A stretch of DNA of 43,122 nucleotides from NCBI GenBank assembly GCA_016190145.1, contig JACPRD010000163.1, positions 1 to 43,122 on the forward strand. Direction: 5' to 3'. Positions 8,707-17,128 of this stretch are shown one piece after another (positions within the stretch are counted from its first letter, which is position 1; each line of letters begins with the position of its first letter). The position numbers and the translations under genes were made by a program. This DNA comes from Planctomycetota bacterium (lineage in GTDB: Bacteria > Planctomycetota > MHYJ01 > WSZJ01). The notes under the pieces are model-generated. The model saw only the letters and a list, made by a program, of their open reading frames with translations. It did no database searches and had not been told where the DNA came from.

Positions 8707-11700
8707 TTAAGGAGTCCTGGGCAGACGGACCGGCCGCCCCACCCGGAGCCCGTTGTAGAAGTACACGCTGCGGGTCGTGCCGCCACCCCGGTACGAGGCG
8801 CGGGAGTTGATTCCCGAAGACGACCAGCTGCCGCCGCGAAAGAGCCGCCAGCCGGGGTATTCCGGTCCGGGATCATTGAGGCAGGCGTCTCGCGAGTTTC
8901 CCGCAAGTCCGCGGACGCCGTACGGCGATTCATCGTGCGGGAACCCGCCCACCACGACAGGGCGCATCCCATCCTTGTGCGAGCGAATCGTGTTACACCA
9001 TTCGTCGTCGAAGTGTTTCCCGAACGGAAACCACCGCCGGTCCGTCCCGCGCGCCGCCTTCTCCCACTCGATCTCGTGCAAGAGCGTCACCGGGCCGCCC
9101 TCGCGCGTCCGCTTCCACGCGCTGAACGCCAGTCCATCTTCCCACGACACGCCGAACACCGGCCTGTCCTCTTCCCAGTCCACCGGGCTGTTCGAGAGGC
9201 GGCGCCCCTTCGCCTTCAGGTCCTCCGGCGCCTGGGCGAGCCAGGCCGACGTCGGGACGACGTACGGCGGCCCCGGCCAGTAGAACCCGCTCACCTGCGA
9301 TTCGCGCGGGACGCGTTTCGCCGCGTCGGAGGGATTCGTCTGCGCGAGGTCGTTCAAGAACGCGCCGTACTCGCGACAGGTCACCGGATGCCGGGCGATG
9401 AAGAAGTCGTCAAGCGTCTTCGTCTCCGCCGGGCCTGCGTGCGGATTCTCCGGGTCCCCCTGGTACCCGAACGCCCCCGCGGGGATCGGGATGAATCCTT
9501 CCGGGATCTCGCCGGGACGGTAGATCGTCACCTCCTGCTCCCACGCCCCGCAGCGTGGGACTGTCACCGGGCAGCGGATCGGCTCGGAACCTTCCCGATG
9601 CAGGATCAACAGATACGACCCCATCGGCAGCGTCCGCCGCTCGATCGGCGTCCGGCCCAGGTACAGCCCGGGTCCGGTCGGCGGGAATGGCGAGTCCGGC
9701 GCGAAGACCGCGTCTATCGGAGCCGCAGGGCCCGCTGCCGCTCCTGCAGGGGTCACCGGCATCAGCAGCCGCCCGACCTCCTCGTACCGCCAGAGCCACA
9801 CGTCCGCGCCGAGAATCGGCTCCAGCTTGCAGTCCGCCTCGTGCACCTTCAACGGCGCCGGCCCCATCGGCTCGTACTCCGGCAGCCCTTCCGCCCCCTT
9901 GTGCCCGTCCAGCGCCCGCCCCGAGAACGGGTGATACCCGAGGTGCGCCAGCTCCTCCGGCCGCACCGTCCGCCCGTCCAGCAGGCACCGGCACGGATAC
10001 GCCCGCGCCCGCACCGCCAGCGTCCCGTCCCCTTTCAGCAGCGCGTCCAGCGGCCCGTCGTTGTACTGCTCCACCGTCCGCCGGCTGAGCAGCATCTCCT
10101 TCCCGTCCCCCTTCTCCTCCGCCTCCAGGAACCGCCCCCAGAACAGCTCCGCCTTCAGCCGCCGCGCCTCGACGTGTCCCCGTTCGTGGTCGAGCGCCAG
10201 CGTCAGCGTCGCGTTGGCCTCCGCGAACGCCTCCACTCCTTCACGCTCCAGCCCTCGCGCGTGGTCCTCCGCCGCCCACAGCGCCTGCTTGTCCTCCTTC
10301 GTCTTGACCTCCTTTCCCTTTTTCTTCGCCTCCTCCCCTGCGGCCTCCGCCTCCGCCGTGAGCCTCCCGTGCCGCGCGATCGCCTCCTTCGCCTTCGTCA
10401 CCGCCTCTTCCGCCGCGGCATGCTCCCGCTCGCGCTCTTTCACGCCTTCCAGGAACAGCTGCACCTCGTCGTGCAGCTCCGTCGCCGTCTGGTACCGATC
10501 CTCGCGCCTGAACGCCAGCGCCTTGAGGCAGATCGCGTCCAGCTCGGGGGGGATCGGATCGGTCGCGGCGTGCGTCGAGGGTGCCTTGACGACCGTCCGG
10601 TCGGGGTCGGCGCTCGCCGCCACGCGATGCGAAGGCGGCGTGATCCGCCCGCTCAGCACCTTGCTGATGATCTCGTGCGCCGTCTTGCCTTCGAACGGCG
10701 CGTGCAGCGTCAGAATCTCGTAGAGGATCGCGCCGAGCGCGTAGACGTCGCTGCGGTGGTCCATCTCGTGCAGCTGCCCCGCCGCCTGCTCCGGCGCCAT
10801 GTACGCGGGGGTGCCGAGGACTTCACCGTCCAGGGTCAGGGCGGAAGGGCGGGAGGGCGGGAGGGCGGATGGCTCTCCCGCGAGCCTCCCGTTCGCCGTG
10901 CCGCCCCCGCCCTCTCGCCCTTCCGCCCTCTCGCCCCGCACTCTCGCCAGTCCCCAGTCCACAATCAGCGTCTCGCCATAGTCGCCGATCATCACGTTCG
11001 CGGGCTTCAAGTCGCGGTGAATCACGCCGCGGTCGTGCGCGAACGCCATCCCGAGGCAGATGTCCTGGAACACCCGCAGCAGCCGCGCCCGCGAATACGT
11101 CCGCCGCGAGGCCTGGTCTCCCTGCCCGATCGCCTTCAGCAGCTTCCCCAGATCACGCCCGCGGATCCGCTTCATGCTGAGGAACAGCTTCTTCCCGACG
11201 CCCAGGGTTCCGAAATCGTAGATCGGCACGATGTTCGGATGGTCGAGCCGCCCCGTCAGCTTCGCCTCCCGCTCGAACCTCTCCGCCAGCTCCGCCGGCA
11301 GATCGTCCAGCACCAGCTTCACCGCCACGTCCCGCTCCAGCCGCGCGTCGAACGCCTCCACCACCTTCCCCAGTCCGCCACGCGCGATTTCGTTCCCCAG
11401 CCGGTAGCGGTCGCGCGACGGCGGAGCCACGGTCACCGTCTGCGCCCCCGCATCCCTCGGCTTCAGCGCCGCCAGCGTGCGCCCGACCCCCGCCGGCGGC
11501 TTGAGCCCCAGCAGTCCGTCCCGCACCGCACGGTCCACCGTCGCCGCCACCAGCGACCGCTCCACGTCCCCCCCGTTCGCCTTCAACTGCTCCTCCACCA
11601 ATGCCCGGATCACCCCGTGCTGCGACGCCTTGATGAACCCCCGCTCCAGCAGCAGCTTCGGCAGATCCGCCTTCGGGTCGGCCATCCAGACCGCCGCGCC

Positions 11701-11778
11701 CTCGAGCAGGTGCTCCTTCGAGAGGAAGTTCATCTGCAGCGCCAGCAGGCCGAACAGCAGGTCGGATTCGCGGGACAT
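8707..11778 (-). CDS. Ser/Thr protein kinase fused to FGE/C-type-lectin-like domain
   Basis: This 1023-residue protein has four parts. Residues 1-110 form an N-terminal module common in planctomycete kinases. The kinase domain (about 125-445) has the catalytic Lys in VAVKLV (K154), HRDLKPAN (D256), DWGLAR in place of DFG (274-279) and APE (328-330). An Ala/Glu/Lys-rich coiled region (about 445-560) leads to a poorly conserved stretch. An FGE-sulfatase/C-type-lectin-fold domain occupies 761-1023. In that domain RGGSW (981-985) is kept, but the two catalytic Cys of formylglycine-generating enzymes are absent, so it probably binds ligands rather than modifying sulfatases. No transmembrane helix is evident. 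Residues about 280-316, between DWG and APE, are an extra loop encoded by a G-rich inverted repeat. The start at 11778 is preceded by GGGGGAGA. The C-terminus is a candidate DGR variable region. Confidence 0.9.
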   Translation of the reverse strand: MSRESDLLFGLLALQMNFLSKEHLLEGAAVWMADPKADLPKLLLERGFIKASQHGVIRALVEEQLKANGGDVERSLVAATVDRAVRDGLLGLKPPAGVGRTLAALKPRDAGAQTVTVAPPSRDRYRLGNEIARGGLGKVVEAFDARLERDVAVKLVLDDLPAELAERFEREAKLTGRLDHPNIVPIYDFGTLGVGKKLFLSMKRIRGRDLGKLLKAIGQGDQASRRTYSRARLLRVFQDICLGMAFAHDRGVIHRDLKPANVMIGDYGETLIVDWGLARVRGERAEGREGGGGTANGRLAGEPSALPPSRPSALTLDGEVLGTPAYMAPEQAAGQLHEMDHRSDVYALGAILYEILTLHAPFEGKTAHEIISKVLSGRITPPSHRVAASADPDRTVVKAPSTHAATDPIPPELDAICLKALAFRREDRYQTATELHDEVQLFLEGVKEREREHAAAEEAVTKAKEAIARHGRLTAEAEAAGEEAKKKGKEVKTKEDKQALWAAEDHARGLEREGVEAFAEANATLTLALDHERGHVEARRLKAELFWGRFLEAEEKGDGKEMLLSRRTVEQYNDGPLDALLKGDGTLAVRARAYPCRCLLDGRTVRPEELAHLGYHPFSGRALDGHKGAEGLPEYEPMGPAPLKVHEADCKLEPILGADVWLWRYEEVGRLLMPVTPAGAAAGPAAPIDAVFAPDSPFPPTGPGLYLGRTPIERRTLPMGSYLLILHREGSEPIRCPVTVPRCGAWEQEVTIYRPGEIPEGFIPIPAGAFGYQGDPENPHAGPAETKTLDDFFIARHPVTCREYGAFLNDLAQTNPSDAAKRVPRESQVSGFYWPGPPYVVPTSAWLAQAPEDLKAKGRRLSNSPVDWEEDRPVFGVSWEDGLAFSAWKRTREGGPVTLLHEIEWEKAARGTDRRWFPFGKHFDDEWCNTIRSHKDGMRPVVVGGFPHDESPYGVRGLAGNSRDACLNDPGPEYPGWRLFRGGSWSSSGINSRASYRGGGTTRSVYFYNGLRVGRPVRLPRTP
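8725..8823 (-). other. Candidate DGR variable region
   Basis: The segment encodes residues about 986-1018, after the GGSW motif of the FGE/C-type-lectin fold, exactly where DGR target proteins carry their variable residues. It contains a run of NNC codons (TAC TTC TAC AAC, residues 1006-1009) of the kind produced by adenine mutagenesis of AAC template codons. It ends in a GC-rich stretch that could serve as the IMH (initiation of mutagenic homology) element. No matching template repeat was found in the window. Confidence 0.4.
10839..10935. repeat. G-rich 8-bp-unit inverted repeat inside kinase gene
   Basis: The left arm consists of degenerate AGGGCGGG units (10839-10868) and the right arm is its approximate reverse complement (10909-10935). 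On the plus strand five GGG runs are separated by single bases (10847-10865), a textbook G-quadruplex pattern. The other strand, and so the mRNA, has a second GGG-rich set in the right arm. The element is in frame and encodes the low-complexity loop between DWG and APE of the kinase. Confidence 0.8.
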
Positions 11779-11863
11779 GAAGTTCTCCCCCACACCGGAA
11801 CGCGCCCGATCTTATCCTGAATCATCGGCGCACGTCAGGATCGCGCTCGGAGACACGAGGTGC

Positions 11864-11914
11864 ATCGCGGGGCTGGCGCTCATGTGCGGAGGGATGGCGC
11901 TGCTGCGCTGGTAG
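11864..11914 (+). pseudogene. Leftover 3' end of a second DUF606 gene
   Basis: These 51 bases encode IAGLALMCGGMALLRW plus a stop, identical in protein to the end of the DUF606 gene at 7750-7800. The four base differences are all synonymous third-position changes. The in-frame codons before it (LGDTRC) do not clearly match and no start or upstream membrane segments are present. It is therefore a 3' fragment, lying between the start of the kinase gene and the end of the beta-lactamase-like gene. Confidence 0.8.
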
Positions 11915-11923
11915 TCCAGCCCC

Positions 11924-13462
11924 TCATTTCAGCGCCTTCCTCAGATCCCTCAGCAACTCCGCTGCCGCCCCCGGATCCATCCGCACGATCACGGGAAAAA
12001 ACGTACTCCCCGGAAGCGTGCCTCCAGCCGGATCCTCGATGCTGAGTGTCGGACGGCGATCCAGCGCGGCGCCGCGGTAGAAAGGCGCTGCGCTGATCTT
12101 CATGCCCCGTGGCAGGACGATGCTGCCGCCGGCCGATTCGTAGCTCCCCGTGCAGATCATCGCCGACATCGACGCGCCCTCGACCGCGACGGTGTCGTCC
12201 TCGACCACGTTCGAGAGCGAAGCGACGAGAGCCGTGGCGGCAGCCGGCGTCAGGGCGAGCACGAGACACGCCTTCTTCGCTTTGGGAGCGGCGAGGGTGA
12301 CCAGAATGCGCCCGCCCTTCGGGTCGCTGGTCACACTCCACCCGCCCTTCGTCTCGAAGTCGGCGTTCTTCCATTCGTCCAGCGCCAGCGCCGTCCGGTC
12401 GATCGTCACCTCGAGCCCCTCGGGCTCCTTCGGGAAGATCTCCGCTTCGATGAGCGCCTCGATCGCGAACGGGTCCCACGCCTCGTTCGTCAGGATCGCC
12501 ACGAAGGTGTCCTCTTCCAGGAACCGCGCGATCTGACAGTGATAGCCGGCCACCCCGCCGCTGTGGTGGGCCTTGCGGGTTCCGCGCGGCGTGAACTCGA
12601 CGTTCCAGCCGCAGGCGTACCGGCCCTTGCCGACCGTGTACATCCGTTCCTTCGCCTTTGCGGACAGAAGCACCTCTCCCGCCAGCGCGCGGTCCCACTT
12701 GAGAAGGTCGTTCAGCGACGTCACGATGCCGCCTGCGCCGCGGTACCCCCAGCCCCACTGGAAGGTGCACGCCGTCGCGCGGCCCCCCGGTGTCCCCGGT
12801 TTGCGCCGCGCCGTCACGCGCGCCGGGTCCAGGCCCTTTCCGTCGACGAACCCCGTGGCCGTCATGCCGGCGGGCTTCAGGATCCGCTCGCGCAGGTACG
12901 TTTCGAACTTCTCTCCCGAGGCCTTCTCGATGACCGCCGCGAGAACCACGTACCCGGCGTTGCAGTACTCGTAGGCCTCCCCCGGCCGCCGGTCGCGCGG
13001 CGCCCCGAAGGCCAGCTCGACGGCCTTGTCGCGGTTTTCGAAGCCGTACTCCTGAAGCGCCCCCGCGCGGTCGGACATGCCGGAGGTGTGGTTGAGGAGG
13101 TGCCGCAGGGTGATGTCCCCCGTCGTGTCGAGATCCGGGAAGCAGCCCGCCACGGGGTCGTCGAGCGACAGTTTGCCGTCCATCTCGAGTGCGGCGAGAG
13201 CGGCAGCGGTGAAGGATTTGCTGGAAGAGGCGATCTCGAAGAGGCTGTCGGCGTCGATCTGGGCGAGAGAGTCGCCGACCAGGCCGTACCCACGGGCGAG
13301 GACGGGCTTGCCTTCCCGGGCAACGAGGACCGCGCCCCAGAACTGGCCCAGGCCGTGGCGGAGGATGGCCTCGTCGATGCGGCGCGAAACGGAAGCGGTT
13401 TCCTCGGCGCCTGCGGCGGCGGCGAGGGCGAGCAGGAGAAGACCAGCGTGGATGGACTTCAT
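11924..13462 (-). CDS. Serine beta-lactamase/esterase-family secreted hydrolase
   Basis: The 512-residue protein has a signal peptide (residues 1-19, ending AAAGA). A class C beta-lactamase/D-alanyl-D-alanine carboxypeptidase-type domain (about 25-370) follows, with SSSK (S79 to K82, the SxxK motif), YCN (166-168, YxN) and HSG (300-302, HxG). The C-terminal about 140 residues form an extra beta-rich domain of unknown role. Family members hydrolyse beta-lactams, peptidoglycan peptides or small esters; sequence alone does not say which. The start has GGAGG 7 nt upstream. It is transcribed alone, with the fragment of a DUF606 gene just beyond its stop. Confidence 0.9.
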   Translation of the reverse strand: MKSIHAGLLLLALAAAAGAEETASVSRRIDEAILRHGLGQFWGAVLVAREGKPVLARGYGLVGDSLAQIDADSLFEIASSSKSFTAAALAALEMDGKLSLDDPVAGCFPDLDTTGDITLRHLLNHTSGMSDRAGALQEYGFENRDKAVELAFGAPRDRRPGEAYEYCNAGYVVLAAVIEKASGEKFETYLRERILKPAGMTATGFVDGKGLDPARVTARRKPGTPGGRATACTFQWGWGYRGAGGIVTSLNDLLKWDRALAGEVLLSAKAKERMYTVGKGRYACGWNVEFTPRGTRKAHHSGGVAGYHCQIARFLEEDTFVAILTNEAWDPFAIEALIEAEIFPKEPEGLEVTIDRTALALDEWKNADFETKGGWSVTSDPKGGRILVTLAAPKAKKACLVLALTPAAATALVASLSNVVEDDTVAVEGASMSAMICTGSYESAGGSIVLPRGMKISAAPFYRGAALDRRPTLSIEDPAGGTLPGSTFFPVIVRMDPGAAAELLRDLRKALK

Positions 13463-13600
13463 CTGGACCTCCGGGGATCAATGGGGGAATCGTGAGGACG
13501 GAGGAATCATGCCCGCTCGACCGGTCCGCGTTGTCACCGGATTGCAGGGAATTGTCGGGAATCGTGAAAGTGCGGAATCCGCGCCATCCCAGACGCGCAT

Positions 13601-14539
13601 TTAGAACTGCAGCTCCGCCCTCACATCCCCCCCGTACGCGCTCTCGATCCGCTTCGCCGCCTCCCGGGCCTCATCCCCCGGCGCGTCCGGCAGCACGACG
13701 TTCAGTTTCAGGTGGAGGTCGCCGCGCGAAGCCCCGCCGCCAGCGGGCGCGCCCATGCCGCGCAGTCGAAGCATCTTGCCGGAGCTCACGCCGGGCGGGA
13801 TCTTGAGTTTCACCGCGCCCCACGGCGTCGGCAGATCGATCTGCGCACCGTTCATGGCCTCCCCGACCGTGACGGGAACTTCAAGCCGGAGGTTGTCGCC
13901 GTCGCGCACGAGAAGCGGGTGCGGTCGCACGCGCATCTCGAGGTAGAGATCGCCGGGCTCGCCGCCGGCCACGCCGGGGTGGCCTTTCGCAGCCAGTCTG
14001 ATCTTCTGCCCGTCCTTCACGCCCGGCGGCACCTTGACAGAAATCGTCTCCCGCCCCTGGGCGGTCTCAAGAGTGAAGACCTTTTTCGCGCCGCGGAGGG
14101 CGTCCATGAAGTCGATCTCCATGTCGGCGAGAATGTCCTCTCCGTCCTCGGCGATGGGCCCTCCACGGCCTCGGCGCCCGCGGAACGGGCCGCCCGCGCC
14201 GCCGAACAGGCCGGAGAAGAGGTCCTCGAAGGAGCCGAACCCGTCGGGGCCGCCGCCTTCGAATCTGAACTCGAACGGCTGGCCGCCGCCGGGGAACCCG
14301 CCCGGGCCGGCGCCGGGTTCGGCGTGGCCGAAGCGGTCGTACTGCTCGCGCTTTTTCTTGTCCGTGAGGACTTCGTACGCCTCGGCGATTTCCTTGAACT
14401 TCGCCTCGGCGGCCTTGTCGCCCGGGTTGACGTCCGGGTGGTAGCGGCGGGCGAGCTTGCGGAACGCCTTCTTGATCTCGTCCTCGGGGGCGCCGCGCTG
14501 GACGCCGAGAACCTCGTAATAGTCGCGTTTGGCGGGCAT
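13601..14539 (-). CDS. DnaJ-class co-chaperone without zinc finger (CbpA-like)
   Basis: The 312-residue protein has an N-terminal J domain (about residues 5-70) with the HPD motif in [11 protein letters not shown] that stimulates DnaK ATPase activity. A Gly/Phe-rich linker (about 72-115) and two beta-sandwich substrate-binding domains (about 130-310) follow. There are no CxxCxGxG zinc-finger motifs, so it is a type II (CbpA/DnaJ2) protein rather than DnaJ itself. No dnaK or grpE is adjacent. The region upstream holds a dispersed repeat. The nearest Shine-Dalgarno-like sequence (GGAGA) is about 19 nt from the ATG, too far to be ideal. Confidence 0.93.
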   Translation of the reverse strand: MPAKRDYYEVLGVQRGAPEDEIKKAFRKLARRYHPDVNPGDKAAEAKFKEIAEAYEVLTDKKKREQYDRFGHAEPGAGPGGFPGGGQPFEFRFEGGGPDGFGSFEDLFSGLFGGAGGPFRGRRGRGGPIAEDGEDILADMEIDFMDALRGAKKVFTLETAQGRETISVKVPPGVKDGQKIRLAAKGHPGVAGGEPGDLYLEMRVRPHPLLVRDGDNLRLEVPVTVGEAMNGAQIDLPTPWGAVKLKIPPGVSSGKMLRLRGMGAPAGGGASRGDLHLKLNVVLPDAPGDEAREAAKRIESAYGGDVRAELQF

Positions 14540-14635
14540 CGTCGAGTCGTTCCGAATTCTCCGGGACCATTGTGACAGGAGCTGTTCGTGAGAGCGCGAG
14601 AAAAAGCCGATCGCAGGAGCGGTCGGGGCGAGCGA

Positions 14636-14711
14636 GCGAAGCGAGCGAGGTCCGACCGCACCGCACCGCTCAGGCGTCTAATACGGAGATCGGATTTTTA
14701 TCGCGATCTCA
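14636..14711. repeat. Dispersed repeat, copy B
   Basis: Bases 14636-14663 are identical to 1-28 of the window. After about 23 unmatched bases, 14687-14711 match 30-54 at 21 of 25 positions. The copy lies in the gap between the divergent dnaJ-type gene and the DUF445 gene. Confidence 0.75.
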
Positions 14712-15126
14712 TGCCAAAAAAAATGGCGGCCGTCTTGGGGAACGGTCGCCGGAGGGGACCTCCCGCTATTGCGGGAGTTGGGAGCTAGTGGGCCGGAAGC
14801 CTCTGCGATGGCATACGGGAGGGAACGTGTTGGGGTATTAGAGGGGGTGAGACTCCCGGCCCGACCTAGCCCAAATTGTCATGGTAGTGGGAGGGGTGTT
14901 TTCGTCTTCCTTCCTCTCCCCCAGACTATCGGACGTCTGACACCCTATTGAACGCGGACGTCCCGGGTCGTATTCGTGGAAATCTGAAATTCTTTACATA
15001 ACTCGGGGGCCTGATCAGTCCTGAACGCGTCGGGCGCCAATGCCCGGGAAGCGGGCTCTCAACCTCTGAAGTGACAAGGACTTCGGCACGCGGCTTGATG
15101 GGGTTGGGGGAACCCTCTCTGATAGA
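14712..15126. other. Intergenic stretch with hairpins, no gene recognised
   Basis: No convincing coding frame is present. The stretch is less GC-rich than its surroundings. It has a tight hairpin CTCCCGC-TATT-GCGGGAG at about 14760-14777 and a longer possible pairing of CTCCC near 14854 with GGGAG near 14889. A repeated GGACGTC word occurs near 14931 and 14956. It could hold a small RNA or the remains of a mobile element; I cannot assign it to a known RNA family. Confidence 0.4.
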
Positions 15127-16020
15127 GTGACGAAAACCGTGACCGGCACCCGGAAGAGAAACTGGAAGAGCCCTGTGACGGGCCTGGCATTCGCCGCCCT
15201 CACGGCCGCGTCGTTCGCCGTCCCCGGCGAATGGGGGAAGATGCTCTTCCTCATGGGCGCCGCCGGATTCGTCGGTTGGGGCACCAACGCGGTCGCCATC
15301 AAGATGCTCTTCGATCGCATCCGCATCCTCGGCGTTCCGGTGCCATTCAGCGGAATCGTCCCGCTCAAACGCCGCGAGCTCATCGACTCGATGTCGCGTT
15401 CCGTCGCCAGCCATCTCGTCCACCCGGGCGCTCTTCGCGAGCAGATCCTGAAGAGCGATTTCGTGGCCGCCCTCGTCGAGGTCGCTCGCGACCGCGTGCG
15501 GGCGGCGGCGGCGGACGAGGACGTGGTGGGGCGCGTGCTGCGCGAGGTCTCGAGCCGCGGGCGCGAGGTCGTAAAATCCGGCAGCGTCCGCGAGCACGTC
15601 CGGCGCCGGGTCGTGGACGGGATCCGGGAACGCGGTTTCCTGGCGCGGGCGTTCGTGGATCCGGACGCGGTGGGAAGCGCCATTCTCGAGACGGCGGACA
15701 ATTTCCTGGTGCAGCTCCCGAACGATCCCAAGGCGCGCGACCAGGTGCGGGCGCTGGCGGACCGGCTGCCGCAGGCGGGAACCGACCAGGCGAAGGCGCT
15801 GGAGGAACGGCTGCGGCCGCTGGCGGAGGGGATGCTGGAGGCGACGCTGGCGCGCATCGACGTGGAGAAGACCGTGCGCGAGAATCTCGAGGGATTCAGC
15901 GACCAGGAGATCAAGCTGCTCGTGCAGCGCTCGACGCGGGAGCACCTGGGGTGGCTGGAGGTCTGGGGCGGGATCCTCGGCGCGATCGCAGGCGCGGCGA
16001 TGCACCTCGTGCTGCGGTAG
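15127..16020 (+). CDS. DUF445-family membrane protein
   Basis: The 297-residue protein has an N-terminal membrane segment, then GWGTNAVAIKMLFDRI, which is the hallmark of DUF445 (YheB-like) proteins. A long charged helical middle follows and a short hydrophobic C-terminus (about 275-297) returns to the membrane. Function of the family is unknown; in some bacteria it affects envelope or spore properties. It starts at GTG 15127 with only a weak ribosome binding site. It is convergent with the patatin gene, separated by a 24-bp perfect inverted repeat. Confidence 0.85.
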   Translation: MTKTVTGTRKRNWKSPVTGLAFAALTAASFAVPGEWGKMLFLMGAAGFVGWGTNAVAIKMLFDRIRILGVPVPFSGIVPLKRRELIDSMSRSVASHLVHPGALREQILKSDFVAALVEVARDRVRAAAADEDVVGRVLREVSSRGREVVKSGSVREHVRRRVVDGIRERGFLARAFVDPDAVGSAILETADNFLVQLPNDPKARDQVRALADRLPQAGTDQAKALEERLRPLAEGMLEATLARIDVEKTVRENLEGFSDQEIKLLVQRSTREHLGWLEVWGGILGAIAGAAMHLVLR

Positions 16021-16048
16021 GCGGACCCTTCGGCGCAGTTCGGCTTCG

Positions 16049-16112
16049 GGCGTTCGGAGTTCGGCGTTGTCGGCGAGGGCCGGGGAGGCGACAACGCCGA
16101 ACTCCGAACGCC
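16049..16112. repeat. Perfect inverted repeat with 7-bp units
   Basis: Arms 16049-16072 and 16089-16112 are perfect 24-base reverse complements with a 16-base spacer. The arm is built from degenerate 7-bp units (GCGTTCG, GAGTTCG, GCGTTGT). Imperfect pairing continues outward by about 16 bases on each side. It lies between convergent genes but has no T-run, so it is not a typical terminator. Confidence 0.9.
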
Positions 16113-16172
16113 AATCGCCGAACCCCGCACGCGCGAAAACTCCGCGGACGGCCTGAGGCGATCGCGGCGCGC

Positions 16173-17018
16173 TCAACTCCCTATCGCGCCCTTCACCCGC
16201 TCCCACAACCCCGGCCGCTTCAGCTTCTCCCTCACCTCCGCGAGCTTCGACTTCATCGCATACTCCCCCGCCACCATGATCGTCGCCGCCTGCGAGAGGT
16301 CCTCCCAGCCGATGTCCTTCATGTCGGGAGTGACAACGATGTCCGCGGACTTGAGCTGCTCGGTCGAGGAGTGATACGTCGCGATCGCGAACGCCTGTAC
16401 GAGGACCTGGTAGAGGTTGCGCGGGGTGCCGGGAAGCGCGACTTCGCCGCGGACGTCGCAGGCGAGGACGACGTCGGCGCCGAGTTCGCGCGCGACGGGA
16501 GCGGGGATGTACTGCGTCATGCCGCCGTCGGCGCAGGTCAGGCCTTCGATCTCGACGGGAGAGTAGATGCCCGGAAGCGCCGTTGAGGCCCGAACTGCGG
16601 TGAACAGGTCGCCCTGCAGAAACACGACCTTGCCGCCGGTGACGAGGTTGGTGGCGCAGACGGCGAGCGGGATCTTGAGCCCCGCGAACGTCCGCGTGGG
16701 CATGAACCCGGAAAGCCACTTCTCCATCCGGACGTTCGAGGAGACGCCGCTCAGGTTGAACGAAAAGGAACCGAGGTCCTTCCAGCGGACCTTGCGGGCG
16801 ATCTCCTCCATGTCGTGCATCGCGAAGCCCGCGCAGTAGAGAGCGCCGATCAGCGCGCCGACGGAGGTCCCGACGACGAGGTCGGGGCGGAGGCCATTCA
16901 ACTCAAGGACCTTAAGAACGCCGACGTGGGCGAGCCCGCGCGCGCCGCCGCCTCCCAGCGCGACGGCGAAAAGGGGCTTTCGTCCAGGGTCTCGAGCGGT
17001 CTCCGGGTGCGGTTTCAA
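16173..17018 (-). CDS. Patatin-like phospholipase (RssA family)
   Basis: The 281-residue protein has the patatin oxyanion loop GGGGARG (residues 22-28), the nucleophile elbow GTSVG (S52) and the second dyad residue in DGG (D164). Patatin-like proteins are lipid acyl hydrolases; the compact RssA-type members have about 300 residues and no extra domains. No signal peptide is seen, so it is likely cytoplasmic or membrane-associated. The start is TTG at 17018 with GGGGAG about 9 nt upstream. A TATGAT -10-like box lies further up. It is divergent from the acyl-CoA ligase gene, about 110 nt away, which would suit a shared lipid-metabolism theme (inference). Confidence 0.92.
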   Translation of the reverse strand: MKPHPETARDPGRKPLFAVALGGGGARGLAHVGVLKVLELNGLRPDLVVGTSVGALIGALYCAGFAMHDMEEIARKVRWKDLGSFSFNLSGVSSNVRMEKWLSGFMPTRTFAGLKIPLAVCATNLVTGGKVVFLQGDLFTAVRASTALPGIYSPVEIEGLTCADGGMTQYIPAPVARELGADVVLACDVRGEVALPGTPRNLYQVLVQAFAIATYHSSTEQLKSADIVVTPDMKDIGWEDLSQAATIMVAGEYAMKSKLAEVREKLKRPGLWERVKGAIGS

Positions 17019-17128
17019 GCTTGTAACTCCCCTTCAATCATAGAGTTCCGTGGAAGCGGATTCAATCGAGGCGATTGACGCCGCCCGGCCGCGGGGACTA
17101 GGATCCACGAAGCGAAAAGGAGCGATTC

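Noticed and set aside
8935..11820. Very long plus-strand open frame (961 codons) opposite the kinase gene
   Set aside because: It is the antisense of the kinase gene. It is Arg/Pro-rich, has no recognisable domains, and stays open because of the high GC content.
14720..14960. Group II intron, SRP RNA, 6S RNA or RNase P RNA in the intergenic stretch
   Set aside because: The core motifs of these RNAs (domain V, GGAAGCAGC loop, open bubble, ACAGA) are missing; the stretch is left unassigned.
16049..16112. Bidirectional terminator between the convergent genes
   Set aside because: The stem is strong but neither side has a T-run, and the 7-bp unit structure is unlike a terminator.
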